64,000 nucleotides of DNA from Novosphingobium olei (GTDB lineage: Bacteria > Pseudomonadota > Alphaproteobacteria > Sphingomonadales > Sphingomonadaceae): contig NZ_JABBGM010000004.1 of NCBI RefSeq assembly GCF_012927405.1, forward strand, positions 186,001 to 250,000, written 5' to 3'. The position numbers and the translations under genes were made by a program. Positions 36,291 through 45,303 of this stretch are shown one piece after another. Numbering within the stretch: position 1 is the stretch's first letter; every line of letters begins with the position of its first letter. Below the pieces are notes generated by a model, which was given only the letters and a program-made list of their open reading frames with translations, searched no databases and was not told where the DNA came from.

Positions 36291-36575
36291 TTACTTGTCG
36301 GTCGCCTTGTCGGCAGCGGTTTCGGCTGCGCTCCCTACCTTCTTGGCCGCCGCACCCACGTCGGAGGCAGCCCCGGCGATCGCGTTATCGCGCGAGGCGC
36401 GGCTGTTCGACATGTTGGCGAAGAAGTAGAGGCCCGCTGCCAGCGCAAGCACCAGCACGATTGCGATGAACCAGCCCGCACCTCCGCCAGACCGCGGGCG
36501 ATCGTCATAAACGGTGGTGTGAGTGTGCGTCGCGCCGGCGGGACGTTCGACTTCAACTACGCGTTCTTCGACCAT
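36291..36575 (-). CDS. Small single-pass membrane protein
   Basis: A 94-residue protein with a short cytoplasmic N-terminus (VEERVVEVERPAG, then a Thr/His stretch), one hydrophobic helix (AGWFIAIVLVLALAAGLYFFA, about residues 34-54) and an Ala/Lys-rich helical tail (GAAAKKVGSAAETAADKATDK). I know no assigned function; the tail resembles small membrane-associated stress proteins but this is not evidence of homology. ATG 36575. A rho-independent terminator follows. Divergent from the patatin gene with 119 bp between starts. Confidence 0.72.
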   Translation of the reverse strand: MVEERVVEVERPAGATHTHTTVYDDRPRSGGGAGWFIAIVLVLALAAGLYFFANMSNSRASRDNAIAGAASDVGAAAKKVGSAAETAADKATDK

Positions 36576-36694
36576 GACTGGTGCCTTTCAGAAGATTTTC
36601 ATGTTGCGGCACAAATGCCCGGAAATGCTACAGGTTCCGCGATTGCCGATTGATTTGGCGTCCTGCACTCTGGCCAGACCATTCACCTGCTGCC

Positions 36695-39034
36695 ATGTTC
36701 CGCCGTATGCGCCAGAAGGAACTCCGCATCGCGCTCGTCTGCTACGGCGGTATCAGCCTTGCGGTGTACATGCATGGGGTGACGAAGGAGATCTGGCACG
36801 CCACCCGTGCGAGCCGGGCCTTCCATCGCAGCGACGCCCGCTCTTCCGGAATCGAGGGCGTCTATCGCGCGATGTTCGAGACCGCACAGCTGACGCGAGG
36901 CGTGCGGCTGCGGCTCCTGCCCGACATCATCTCGGGCGCAAGCGCTGGCGGCATCAACGGCGTTTTCCTCGGCCAAGCGCTTGCCAGCGGTCAAAGCCTC
37001 GAACCGTTGACGCGACTCTGGCTCGATCGTGCAGATGTGGACGTGCTGCTGGATCCAGACGCGAAGCCCTGGGGTCGCTTTGCCAAATTCTGGGCCCAGC
37101 CGATCGTCTGGTTCGTGCTCAAATGGCCCGGAAACGTGGTTTCCCGAACGGTCGCGTCCCACACGCGCGCCGAAGTGCGACGCAAGGTTTCGCGGCTTAT
37201 CCGCGCGCGCTGGTTTGCTCCGCCGTTCAGCGGCATCGGCTTCTCGCGCCTGATAACCGAAGCGCTCGATGCCATGGCGCGCAGCGTTGGCGACGAAGAC
37301 GCCGACGGCCAGCCGCTTCTGCCGCCGGGCCACCCGCTCGACCTGCAGGTGACCGCGACCGACTTCAACGGCCACCCGGAGGAGTTGCGGCTGAACAGCC
37401 CGCCGCTGGTGGTCGAGAGCGAGCATCGGCTGACCATCGGATTTCGCAAGGCGGCCGGCGATGGGCAGGATGCTGGCCTCGCCCCTGTTCCCGAACTGGT
37501 CTTTGCGGCCCGCGCGACCGCCAGCTTTCCCGGCGCCTTTCCGCCGCTGACTGTCAACGAGGCCGAACAGCTCGTGCAAGAGCGATCGCTCGACTGGCCG
37601 ACACGCGCCTCGTTCCTGCAAAGGATCATGCCGGTCCGCTGGAAGCGCGGCGAAATCGAAGGTGCTGCACTTGTTGACGGTGCCGTTCTCGTCAACCGAC
37701 CGTTCGCCCAAGCGATCGGCGTCCTGCGCGATCGGCCAGCGCAGCGCGAGGTAGACCGCCGCTTCGTCTACATCGACCCCAGTCCGGACCACATGCGCAT
37801 CGCCCCGCGGGGAGGGGCCACGGTCGGTTTCTTTTCGGCGATTTTCGGATCGCTGTCCTCCATCCCGCGTGAACAGCCGATCCGCGACAATCTGGAGGCG
37901 CTGGAACAGCAATCGCGCGAACGCGCCCGCATGCGGGCCATAGTCGATGCACTGCAGCCGGAGATCGAGGAAACGGTCGAGAAGCTGTTCGGATTCACGC
38001 TCTTCTTCGACTCCCCCACGCTCAAGCGCCTCACAGGTTGGCGCAACAAGGCGCAGCAAGCCGCTGCAGAACAGGCCGGCTTTGCTTTTCACGGTTATGC
38101 CCAGGTCAAGCTGGCCGGGATCGTTGCCGACTTGGCCGAAGTGATCTGCGAGGCCGCGCCGGAAGCGGCAACCCGTGGCGCGGTCGAAACCGCGCTGTGG
38201 GGTCACCTCTCGGCGCAAGGCCTGGACCGCTTGGCAGAACTTCGCGGCGGCGCGCGGCCTGAGGCCATCGCGTTGTTCCGGAACCACGATCTGGCCTTTC
38301 GCATTCGCCGCCTGAAGCTGCTGGCCCGCCGCCTGACGCACGATTGGGACGAAGCGGAAGGCACCGCTCCCGAAGCCCGCGAAGCAGCGCGCGACATGGT
38401 CTATCGCGCGCAAGCTTTGTATCAGGGGCGTGAAACGGCAACGGGTCTTGGGCCCGGCTTCGCCGAAACAGCTGCCGTCGCCACGCGTGATCCTGCTGCG
38501 GCACTGGCCGCAATCGCCGCACGCCGCGATCTCATGAGCATCGACCTGCAAGTTGACGCGATGATCGTCGCCGCGCTCGAAGCGATGGAGAAGCCGCTGC
38601 GCCGACGCTTTCTCTATGCCTACCTCGGCTTCCCGTTCTACGACGTTGCGACACTTCCCCTGCTGCAGGGCGAAGGCATGGGCGAATTCGATCCGGTCAA
38701 GGTCGACCGAATCTCGCCCGATGACGCCACTTCGATCCGGCCCGGCGGCACGTTCGATTGCCTGCGCGGGGTGGAATTCTTCAATTTCGGCGCGTTCTTC
38801 AGCCGCGCCTATCGCGAGAACGACTACCTCTGGGGCCGGCTGCACGGGGCCGAGCGAACCATCGACCTGATCGCCTCGACGATCGAGCCACCGCTCGATG
38901 GTGTGGTCGTGCGCCGTTTCAAGCGCGATGCGTTTATCGCAATCCTCGACGAGGAAAAGGCCCGCCTCGTTGCCGAGCCGGGCCTTGTCGCCGGTATCGA
39001 ACAGGAAGTACGCGCAGCCTTCGCTGAAGCGTGA
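36695..39034 (+). CDS. Patatin-like phospholipase with DUF3376-type C-terminal region
   Basis: A 779-residue patatin-related protein. The oxyanion segment is ALVCYGGISLAVYMHGVTKE near residue 15, the nucleophile is Ser83 in SGASAGGINGV, and the catalytic Asp is in LVDGAVLVNRPFAQA near residue 328, giving the Ser-Asp dyad of patatins. The remaining 400 residues are helix-rich and match the layout of the long patatin-related family (TIGR03607-like) rather than short patatins. The target is presumably a membrane lipid. ATG 36695 starts just before the conserved domain. It converges on dnaJ with 15 bp between stops. Confidence 0.85.
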   Translation: MFRRMRQKELRIALVCYGGISLAVYMHGVTKEIWHATRASRAFHRSDARSSGIEGVYRAMFETAQLTRGVRLRLLPDIISGASAGGINGVFLGQALASGQSLEPLTRLWLDRADVDVLLDPDAKPWGRFAKFWAQPIVWFVLKWPGNVVSRTVASHTRAEVRRKVSRLIRARWFAPPFSGIGFSRLITEALDAMARSVGDEDADGQPLLPPGHPLDLQVTATDFNGHPEELRLNSPPLVVESEHRLTIGFRKAAGDGQDAGLAPVPELVFAARATASFPGAFPPLTVNEAEQLVQERSLDWPTRASFLQRIMPVRWKRGEIEGAALVDGAVLVNRPFAQAIGVLRDRPAQREVDRRFVYIDPSPDHMRIAPRGGATVGFFSAIFGSLSSIPREQPIRDNLEALEQQSRERARMRAIVDALQPEIEETVEKLFGFTLFFDSPTLKRLTGWRNKAQQAAAEQAGFAFHGYAQVKLAGIVADLAEVICEAAPEAATRGAVETALWGHLSAQGLDRLAELRGGARPEAIALFRNHDLAFRIRRLKLLARRLTHDWDEAEGTAPEAREAARDMVYRAQALYQGRETATGLGPGFAETAAVATRDPAAALAAIAARRDLMSIDLQVDAMIVAALEAMEKPLRRRFLYAYLGFPFYDVATLPLLQGEGMGEFDPVKVDRISPDDATSIRPGGTFDCLRGVEFFNFGAFFSRAYRENDYLWGRLHGAERTIDLIASTIEPPLDGVVVRRFKRDAFIAILDEEKARLVAEPGLVAGIEQEVRAAFAEA

Positions 39035-39049
39035 AGACGCAGGCGCGCG

Positions 39050-40180
39050 TTACTCGGTCAGGTCGGTCCAGGCATCCTTGATGCGTTCGAAGAACCCCTT
39101 GGACTGCGGGCATTCTTCGCCGGTCTCGGTTCCCTGGAACTCTCGCAGCAATTCCTTTTGCCGGGCGGAGAGTTTGGTTGGCGTCTCGACCTGGATCTCG
39201 ACAACAAGATCCCCCTGCCCACGCCCTTGCAGCACGGGCATGCCCGCCCCGCGCTTGCGCAGTTGCTTGCCGGACTGGATGCCGGCGGGAATGTCGATCG
39301 CGTGGCGGGCCCCATCCAGACCGGGAATCTCGATCGAGCCGCCAAGCGCCGCCGTGGTGAAACTGATCGGCGCGCGGGTCAGCAGCGTGGTGCCGTCCCG
39401 CTCGAACACGCGGTGGCGCTTGATATGGAGAAAAATGTAAAGATCGCCGGCCGGCGCCCCGAATGGCCCCGCCTCCCCCTTGCCCGCAAGGCGGATCCGA
39501 GTGCCATTGTCGACACCCGGCGGAATCTGCACCTCCAGCTTCTGCTCGGCATCGACGCGACCTTCGCCGCGGCATTGCCGACAGGGCTTCTCGATCACTT
39601 CGCCGCGCCCGTGGCAGTTGGGGCACGGACGCTCGACCATGAAGAAGCCCTGCTGCGCGCGAACCTTGCCGTGGCCACCGCACAGATTGCAGCGCCGCGC
39701 CGAGGTGCCCGGCTGTGCGCCCGTGCCGTCGCACGGATCGCACTTTTGCGAGATCTCCACCTCGATTTCGGCCTGCTTGCCGTGGAAGGCATCTTCGAGC
39801 GTGATCTCCATGTCGTAACGCAAGTCCGCGCCACGACGCGGTTGGCTCCGGCCGCCACCAAAGCCACCACCAAAGATGCTCTCGAAAATGTCGCCAAGAT
39901 CTCCGAAGTCGCCGCCGCCGCCGAAGCCACCGCCGGCACCACCAGCGCCCTGCTGGAACGCAGCATGGCCGTAACGGTCATAAGCCGCACGCTTCTGCGG
40001 ATCGGAGAGGCAGGCGTAGGCTTCGTTGATCTGCTTGAACTTGGCTTCGCTGTCCGCACAACCCGGGTTCTTGTCCGGGTGGAACTTCATCGCGAGCTTG
40101 CGGTAGGCCGACTTGAGCACCTTGTCGTCTGCGGTGCGCTCGACCTCGAGCAGTTCGTAGAAATCAATCTCGGCCGACAT
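39050..40180 (-). CDS. dnaJ: Chaperone protein DnaJ
   Basis: Hsp40 co-chaperone of 376 residues that stimulates DnaK ATPase and presents substrates. The J domain has the HPD tripeptide ([10 protein letters not shown]), followed by a Gly/Phe-rich stretch ([17 protein letters not shown]), four CxxCxGxG zinc-binding repeats ([32 protein letters not shown]) and the C-terminal substrate-binding domain. A type I DnaJ of normal length. It follows dnaK by 70 bp; a stable hairpin sits in the gap. Confidence 0.97.
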   Translation of the reverse strand: MSAEIDFYELLEVERTADDKVLKSAYRKLAMKFHPDKNPGCADSEAKFKQINEAYACLSDPQKRAAYDRYGHAAFQQGAGGAGGGFGGGGDFGDLGDIFESIFGGGFGGGRSQPRRGADLRYDMEITLEDAFHGKQAEIEVEISQKCDPCDGTGAQPGTSARRCNLCGGHGKVRAQQGFFMVERPCPNCHGRGEVIEKPCRQCRGEGRVDAEQKLEVQIPPGVDNGTRIRLAGKGEAGPFGAPAGDLYIFLHIKRHRVFERDGTTLLTRAPISFTTAALGGSIEIPGLDGARHAIDIPAGIQSGKQLRKRGAGMPVLQGRGQGDLVVEIQVETPTKLSARQKELLREFQGTETGEECPQSKGFFERIKDAWTDLTE

Positions 40181-40199
40181 TGCGGTTCCTTACATAGAC

Positions 40200-40235
40200 G
40201 ACCCGCCGCCCACGCTGAAACGCAGACGGCGGGTC
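40200..40235 (-). promoter_or_regulatory. Intergenic hairpin between dnaK and dnaJ
   Basis: GACCCGCCG (40200-40208) and CGGCGGGTC (40227-40235) form a perfect 9-bp stem with an 18-base loop. No T-run follows on either strand, so it is not a canonical terminator. It may stabilise dnaK mRNA or attenuate dnaJ. Confidence 0.55.
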
Positions 40236-40250
40236 GAAATCATCGCAACA

Positions 40251-42158
40251 TCACTTGGTGTCGTCGACTTCCGAGAATTCGGCATCGACCACATCGTCAT
40301 CCGCCTTCGGCGCTTCGGCACCTGGCGAAGCCTGAGCAGCCTGATCCTTCTCGTAGATCGCCTGACCCATCTTCATCGCCTTGTCGGTCAGCGCCTGGGT
40401 CTTGGCGTTCATCTCGTCGGCATTGCCGCTTTCGATGGCAGCCTTGGCTTCGGCGATTGCCGCTTCGATCTCGCCCTTGAGCGCGGCGTCGATCTTGTCG
40501 CCGTTCTCTTCAAGCTGACGCTCGGTCGCGTGGACGAGGCTTTCGGCGTTGTTCTTGGCCTCGGCGGCCTCACGACGCTTCTTGTCCTCTTCGGCAAACT
40601 TCTCGGCATCGCGGACCATCTGATCGATGTCCGCGTCCGAAAGACCACCAGACGCCTGGATGCGGATCTGCTGCTCCTTGCCGGTGCCCTTGTCCTTCGC
40701 GCTGACGTTCACGATGCCATTGGCGTCGATGTCGAACGTCACTTCGATCTGCGGCACACCGCGACGCGCAGGCGGAATGCCGACAAGGTCGAACTGGCCG
40801 AGCAGCTTGTTGTCCTGGGCCATTTCTCGCTCGCCCTGGAACACGCGGATGGTCACCGCCTGCTGATTGTCCTCGGCGGTCGAATAGACCTGGCTCTTCT
40901 TGGTCGGGATCGTGGTGTTGCGGTCGATCATCTTGGTCATGATGCCGCCCAGCGTTTCGATACCCAGCGAAAGCGGGGTCACGTCGAGCAGCAGCACGTC
41001 CTTGACGTCACCCTGCAGCACGCCGGCCTGGATCGCCGCGCCCATGGCGACGACTTCGTCCGGATTCACGCCGGTGTGCGGATCCTTGCCGAAGAACTCC
41101 TTCACCACTTCGCGAACACGCGGCATGCGGGTCATGCCGCCCACCAGCACCACGTCATCGATGTCCTTGGCCGAAACGCCGGCGTCGGCCAGCGCCTTCT
41201 TGCAAGGCTCAAGCGTGCGCTGGATCAGCCCTGCGACCAGCTTTTCGAGGTCGGCGCGCGTGATCGTTTCGACGAGGTGCAGCGGGGTGGTGCTGCCACC
41301 TTCCATGCGCGCGGTGATGAAGGGCAGGTTGATCTCGGTCGTCTGGGCCGACGACAGTTCGATCTTGGCCTTTTCCGCCGCTTCCTTCAGCCGCTGCAGG
41401 GCAAGCTTGTCGCCGCGGAGATCCATGTTCTCCTTCGACTTGAACTTGTCCGCCAGGTATTCGACCAGCGCGGTGTCGAAGTCTTCGCCGCCCAGGAAGG
41501 TGTCGCCGTTGGTGCTCTTCACCTCGAACACGCCATCGCCGATCTCCAGGATGGAGATGTCGAACGTGCCGCCGCCAAGGTCATAGACCGCGATCGTCTT
41601 GCCGTCCTGCTTGTCAAGGCCATAGGCCAGCGCCGCCGCGGTCGGCTCGTTGATGATGCGCAGCACTTCCAGACCCGCGATCTGCCCGGCATCCTTGGTC
41701 GCCTGGCGCTGCGCGTCGTTGAAGTAGGCAGGCACCGTGATCACCGCCTGCGTGACGGTCTCGCCAAGATAGCTCTCGGCGGTTTCCTTCATCTTCTGCA
41801 GGGTGAAGGCCGAAATCTGCGACGGGCTGTAGTCCTGGCCACCGGCCTTGACCCATGCGTCGCCGTTCTTCCCCTTCGTGATCGAATAGGGAACCAGCTC
41901 GGTGTCCTTCTGGGTCAGCGGATCGTCGAAACGACGGCCGATCAGACGCTTGACCGCAAAAATGGTGTTGTCCGGATTGGTCACCGCCTGGCGCTTTGCC
42001 GGCTGACCGATCAGGCGTTCGCCGTCCTTGGTGAAGGCGACGATCGAAGGCGTCGTGCGCGCGCCTTCGGAATTCTCGATGACCTTGGGCGTGCCCCCGT
42101 CCATCACCGCGACGCAGCTGTTGGTCGTGCCGAGGTCAATACCGATAACTTTAGCCAT
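40251..42158 (-). CDS. dnaK: Molecular chaperone DnaK (Hsp70)
   Basis: The 635-residue Hsp70 starts [21 protein letters not shown], with the phosphate-binding loops [17 protein letters not shown] and [13 protein letters not shown], the hydrophobic linker [12 protein letters not shown], and a C-terminal tail ending [17 protein letters not shown] 42158 has GGAA and GGGG-like sequence upstream on the minus strand; a longer in-frame extension is out of register with all DnaK proteins. A heat-shock-type promoter lies about 90 bp upstream. dnaJ is downstream in the same unit, and grpE is 1.5 kb away with hrcA. Confidence 0.98.
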   Translation of the reverse strand: MAKVIGIDLGTTNSCVAVMDGGTPKVIENSEGARTTPSIVAFTKDGERLIGQPAKRQAVTNPDNTIFAVKRLIGRRFDDPLTQKDTELVPYSITKGKNGDAWVKAGGQDYSPSQISAFTLQKMKETAESYLGETVTQAVITVPAYFNDAQRQATKDAGQIAGLEVLRIINEPTAAALAYGLDKQDGKTIAVYDLGGGTFDISILEIGDGVFEVKSTNGDTFLGGEDFDTALVEYLADKFKSKENMDLRGDKLALQRLKEAAEKAKIELSSAQTTEINLPFITARMEGGSTTPLHLVETITRADLEKLVAGLIQRTLEPCKKALADAGVSAKDIDDVVLVGGMTRMPRVREVVKEFFGKDPHTGVNPDEVVAMGAAIQAGVLQGDVKDVLLLDVTPLSLGIETLGGIMTKMIDRNTTIPTKKSQVYSTAEDNQQAVTIRVFQGEREMAQDNKLLGQFDLVGIPPARRGVPQIEVTFDIDANGIVNVSAKDKGTGKEQQIRIQASGGLSDADIDQMVRDAEKFAEEDKKRREAAEAKNNAESLVHATERQLEENGDKIDAALKGEIEAAIAEAKAAIESGNADEMNAKTQALTDKAMKMGQAIYEKDQAAQASPGAEAPKADDDVVDAEFSEVDDTK

Positions 42159-42247
42159 GGTTTCCCCAATTCCTTCCAAATGAGACACCGCGAAATCGCT
42201 CGCCCCCCTGCCGGGCAGGCGGCGTTGTGCGGCTCCGACGAGGGGCG

Positions 42248-42275
42248 ATATAGGTGCGCTTCGACTTGGCACAAG
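42248..42275 (-). promoter_or_regulatory. RpoH-type heat-shock promoter of dnaKJ
   Basis: On the minus strand CTTG (42275-42272) is separated by 17 bases from CCTATAT (42254-42248), close to the alphaproteobacterial sigma32 pattern. It is about 90 bp upstream of the dnaK ATG. No CIRCE inverted repeat (TTAGCACTC-N9-GAGTGCTAA) is visible here, so control is likely through RpoH rather than HrcA. Confidence 0.6.
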
Positions 42276-42325
42276 GCCCTGCCCGCACTAGGTCGGGCAC
42301 AGTTCAAGGAATGGAGAGAAAACCG

Positions 42326-42868
42326 ATGCGCGCCAACTCTTTCGCCAAGTCGCTCACGGCCGCGACCGGCATCGCGCTCGTGCTGTCCGGTTGCTCGAAG
42401 CAGCCGGGCGAAGCCCCCGAGGCGACTGCGTCGGCCCCTGCCGCGGCGGGGCCGGAAGCCGCACCTGGCATTACCGTGTCCGACGCAGTGGTTCGCCTGC
42501 CAGCCGTTTCCGGCAATCCGGGTGTCGCCTATTTCACCATTGCGCAAGGATCTGGCGCACCGCGCAAGATCGCAGCGATCCATGTCGAGGGCGTGGAACG
42601 TGCCGAGATGCACGAGAGCACCATGAAAGGCGGTATTGCCAGCATGGGCGCGGTGACGGAAGTCGCGCTCGAACCGGGCAAGGCGATCCAGTTCGCGCCC
42701 GGCGGCTACCATGTCATGCTGTTCGGCACCGCGCCGACGCTCAAGGCTGGGGGCACCACTGAACTGACCGTAACCCTTGACGATGGTGACAAGGTCAGCG
42801 TCTCGGCCAAGGTCGAAGGGGTCGGCGGTGGCAGCGACGACATGGGCGGCCATGACATGAAGATGTGA
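42326..42868 (+). CDS. PCu(A)C-type copper chaperone lipoprotein
   Basis: A 180-residue periplasmic copper-binding protein. The N-terminal signal ends in a lipobox, ALVLSGC, so the mature protein should be lipid-anchored at that Cys. The Cu(I) ligand pattern of the family is visible: MHESTM, then a Met in GGIASMG, and GGYHVMLFG. A His/Met-rich tail (DDMGGHDMKM) may add copper sites. Members deliver Cu to the CuA site of cytochrome oxidase. ATG 42326 has GGAGAG at 42313-42318; ATG 42311 would add five residues. Divergent from dnaK. Confidence 0.88.
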   Translation: MRANSFAKSLTAATGIALVLSGCSKQPGEAPEATASAPAAAGPEAAPGITVSDAVVRLPAVSGNPGVAYFTIAQGSGAPRKIAAIHVEGVERAEMHESTMKGGIASMGAVTEVALEPGKAIQFAPGGYHVMLFGTAPTLKAGGTTELTVTLDDGDKVSVSAKVEGVGGGSDDMGGHDMKM

Positions 42869-42875
42869 TTGGCTA

Positions 42876-43340
42876 ATGCCGAAAGACAGGGCGCTGACGA
42901 CGAACGAGCGCGCGCTCGTTCGTCACGTGTTCGGGGATGCCATCGCACTGGACCCGGTGCGGCTCAGGCCGCGCCGCTTTTTCCCGTTCCAGCCGCGCAA
43001 CACCGTGATGGCACCGATGGGGCACATCCATTTCCACCCGGACGGGCCGCACTGGCGCGATGATTTCGCGCTGTCGTCCCTCGCTGCACAAGGGCTCTTC
43101 ATTCACGAAATGGTGCATGTGTGGCAATCGCAGCAACGCGGGCGATGGTGGCTGCCGCTGGCGCGCCATCCGTTCTGCCGATACGACTACAGCTACGTGG
43201 CCGGCAAACCGTTCGAGAAGTACGGCATCGAACAGCAGGCTGAAATCGTGAGGCACCTGTTCATGGCAAAAAGCGGCACACCCCAGCAAGGTGCACCGCC
43301 CTTGGCCGCGCTGGAAGCGCTGGTGCCGTTTCGCGCCTGA
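42876..43340 (+). CDS. Small protein with a zinc-peptidase-like HExxH motif
   Basis: A 154-residue protein in which residues 65-80 read GLFIHEMVHVWQSQQR, the HExxH zinc motif, followed about 40 residues later by IEQQAEIVRH that could provide the third ligand, as in DUF4157-like putative metallopeptidases. Sphingomonad homologs are sometimes labelled vgr-related. There is no signal peptide. It starts 7 bp after the copper chaperone stop without a clear ribosome binding site, suggesting translational coupling. A perfect 26-bp palindrome (42899-42924) lies within codons 9-17. Confidence 0.72.
   Translation: MPKDRALTTNERALVRHVFGDAIALDPVRLRPRRFFPFQPRNTVMAPMGHIHFHPDGPHWRDDFALSSLAAQGLFIHEMVHVWQSQQRGRWWLPLARHPFCRYDYSYVAGKPFEKYGIEQQAEIVRHLFMAKSGTPQQGAPPLAALEALVPFRA
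42899..42924. repeat. 26-bp perfect palindrome
   Basis: Two 13-base arms, GACGAACGAGCGC and its exact reverse complement, meet without a loop. It lies 23 bp inside the gene that starts at 42876. A match of this length is unlikely by chance in 64 kb. It could be a dimeric regulator site, a cruciform, or an mRNA hairpin that limits translation. Confidence 0.8.
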
Positions 43341-43595
43341 TCAGCAGCGGACGCGGTATTCGTAACCGTTCGCATCCCGGCGATAGCAGCGACCGTTCTT
43401 CTTGATCAGCGACCCGACGGCGCCGCCGGCTGCCGCGCCGATCGCCGCGCCGGTTGCGACGTCGCCACCGGTCGCAGCGCCGATCAGTGCACCGCCTGCG
43501 CCGCCAGCCAACGCACCTTCACCGGCGTAATTGCTGGCACATCCGCCGAGCGCCAGCGCACCAGCAAACACCGGAATCAAAAGCTTCGAAGCCAT
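43341..43595 (-). CDS. Glycine-zipper 2TM lipoprotein
   Basis: An 84-residue small envelope protein. It has a signal peptide with lipobox (ALALGGC) and a Gly/Ala-rich double zipper (GALAGGAGGALIGAATGG, then GAAIGAAAGGAVGS), then a basic C-terminus with two Cys (GRCYRRDANGYEYRVRC). Such proteins insert in or associate with membranes; exact role unknown. ATG 43595 is preferred since AGGAG stands 8 bases upstream; ATG 43601 is too close to it. Confidence 0.83.
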   Translation of the reverse strand: MASKLLIPVFAGALALGGCASNYAGEGALAGGAGGALIGAATGGDVATGAAIGAAAGGAVGSLIKKNGRCYRRDANGYEYRVRC

Positions 43596-43669
43596 CGTCA
43601 TTCTCCTCGCAACCCGTTGATGGGACTACGAGGAGAACGCTTGAACGGTTCCCGTAAAGCCCTTGGGGG

Positions 43670-44242
43670 TCAGTCGGGCTTCTTGGCCACTGCCACCATG
43701 GCCGGGCGCAGCAGGCGGTCCTTGATCATGTAGCCTGCCTGCAGTTCCTGGATCACCACGCCCGGCTCGACATCGGCCGAAGGGATTTCGAGCATGGCCT
43801 GGTGCTGGTGCGGATCGAGCGGCAGGCCCTTGGCGGCAATGCGCACGATGCCATGGCTGCCGAAGACCTTCTCGATCTCGCGGCCGGTCGCTTCGAGGCC
43901 CGCGACCAGATTCTTCATCTTGTCGTCCTCGCGCAGATCAGCGGGGATCGAATCCAGCGCGCGCGAAAGGTTGTCAGCCACCGACAGAATGTCACGCGCG
44001 AAAGACGTCGCAGCATAGGCGCGCGTGTCGGCGATATCCTTTTCCATTCGGCGGCGCAGGTTTTGCGTCTCTGCCTTGGCATAGAGCACGTCCTGCTTGG
44101 CGGCTTCGAGTTCGGCCTTCACGGCCTCAAGCTCGCTGGCCGACGCCTGTTCGTCGTTCGCGCCAAGCACCAGTTCCTCTGGCACGCCTTCCAGTTCGGC
44201 CTTGGCTTCGGCATCCTGCGGGCGCGTCTCGTTCTCGGTCAT
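43670..44242 (-). CDS. grpE: Nucleotide exchange factor GrpE
   Basis: GrpE releases ADP from DnaK. The 190-residue protein has an acidic N-terminus, a long coiled coil (SELEAVKAELEAAKQDVLYAKAE) and the beta domain signature GLPLDPHQHQAMLEIPSADVEPGVVIQELQAGY. ATG 44242 overlaps the hrcA stop (ATGA), so hrcA-grpE form one transcript. Confidence 0.96.
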   Translation of the reverse strand: MTENETRPQDAEAKAELEGVPEELVLGANDEQASASELEAVKAELEAAKQDVLYAKAETQNLRRRMEKDIADTRAYAATSFARDILSVADNLSRALDSIPADLREDDKMKNLVAGLEATGREIEKVFGSHGIVRIAAKGLPLDPHQHQAMLEIPSADVEPGVVIQELQAGYMIKDRLLRPAMVAVAKKPD

Positions 44243-45303
44243 TTTCTGGAAAATCCATCCTGTGCGATGAGTTTGCTCAAGCTCTGAGCCGTGAAATCCA
44301 CCATGGGGACAACCCGGGCATAATTCAACCGCGTCGGGCCGATTACCCCCACCACGCCGACAACGCGCCCGTCGCCGTCGCGCCACGGCGACGCGATGAC
44401 CGACGAGCCGGAAAGCGAGAAAAGGCGGTTCTCGCTGCCAATGAAAATGCGCGCGCTTTCCGCTTCGCGCGCCGCATCCAGAACGCCTGCGATGGCTTCG
44501 GCACCTTCCAGTTCTTCCAGAAGCAACCGCACGCGCTCGATGTCATGCAGCGCCGCCTCATCGAGCAGGTTGGCCTGTCCTCGCACCACCAACACAGGAC
44601 GCTGCGCCGCATCGATCGACCACACTGCAAGGCCGCGCTGGACAAGATCAGCGCTCACCGCATCAAGCGCGGAGCGCCCACCGGCAATTTCGTCACGGAT
44701 CATCGCCACCGCCTCGGCCAGAGTGCGGCCGGCGAGCCGGCTCGTCAGGTAATTCGATGCCTGTTCCAGCGTGCCAGCGCCCGCCATCGCCGGAAGATCG
44801 AGCACGCGGTTTTCAACGCTGCCATCTTCGGCGACCATGACTGCAAGGGCGCGCGCCGGGCCGAGCGGCACGAACGAGAGCTGCACCAGCCGCGCCTCGC
44901 GCCGGGGTACCATGATGACCCCCGCCCCGGCAGAAAGCTCTGACAAGGCCGACGAGGCTGCGGCGAGCGCGGCCTCGATCGTCCCGCCGCTGGCAAGGCC
45001 GCGTTCGATCTGCTCGCGTTCGGTTATCGAAGGCTCAGCAACCTGCATTATGCCGTCCACGAACAGGCGCAGGCCGATTTCGGTCGGCATACGTCCGGCG
45101 CTGGTATGCGGTGCCGCCAGCAACCCTGCATCCTGCAATTCCTGAAGCACCGAGCGGATCGAGGCCGGCGAGAGATTTACCGCACCCGAGCCAGCCAGCG
45201 TCTTCGAGCCGACTGGCAAGCCACTCGCAATGTAGCCTTCGACCACCAGCCGGAAGATGTCCCGCGCGCGCGCCGAGAGCTCTGAAAGCGTCGCCCCTGT
45301 CAT
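44239..45303 (-). CDS. hrcA: Heat-inducible transcription repressor HrcA
   Basis: A 354-residue repressor of groESL-type heat-shock genes through the CIRCE element. The N-terminal winged helix is LSARARDIFRLVVEGYIASGLPVGS, followed by LSPASIRSVLQELQDAGLL and the conserved PHTSAGRMPTEIGLRLFVD; the GAF-like effector domain follows. ATG 45303 overlaps the stop of the upstream exported-protein gene by ATGA. No CIRCE is visible in this window, so its targets are elsewhere. Confidence 0.95.
   Translation of the reverse strand: MTGATLSELSARARDIFRLVVEGYIASGLPVGSKTLAGSGAVNLSPASIRSVLQELQDAGLLAAPHTSAGRMPTEIGLRLFVDGIMQVAEPSITEREQIERGLASGGTIEAALAAASSALSELSAGAGVIMVPRREARLVQLSFVPLGPARALAVMVAEDGSVENRVLDLPAMAGAGTLEQASNYLTSRLAGRTLAEAVAMIRDEIAGGRSALDAVSADLVQRGLAVWSIDAAQRPVLVVRGQANLLDEAALHDIERVRLLLEELEGAEAIAGVLDAAREAESARIFIGSENRLFSLSGSSVIASPWRDGDGRVVGVVGVIGPTRLNYARVVPMVDFTAQSLSKLIAQDGFSRK

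Noticed and set aside
36683..38845. 720-codon open frame on the minus strand
   Set aside because: Antisense to the patatin gene, whose catalytic motifs are intact.
40530..42626. 698-codon open frame on the plus strand
   Set aside because: Antisense to dnaK.
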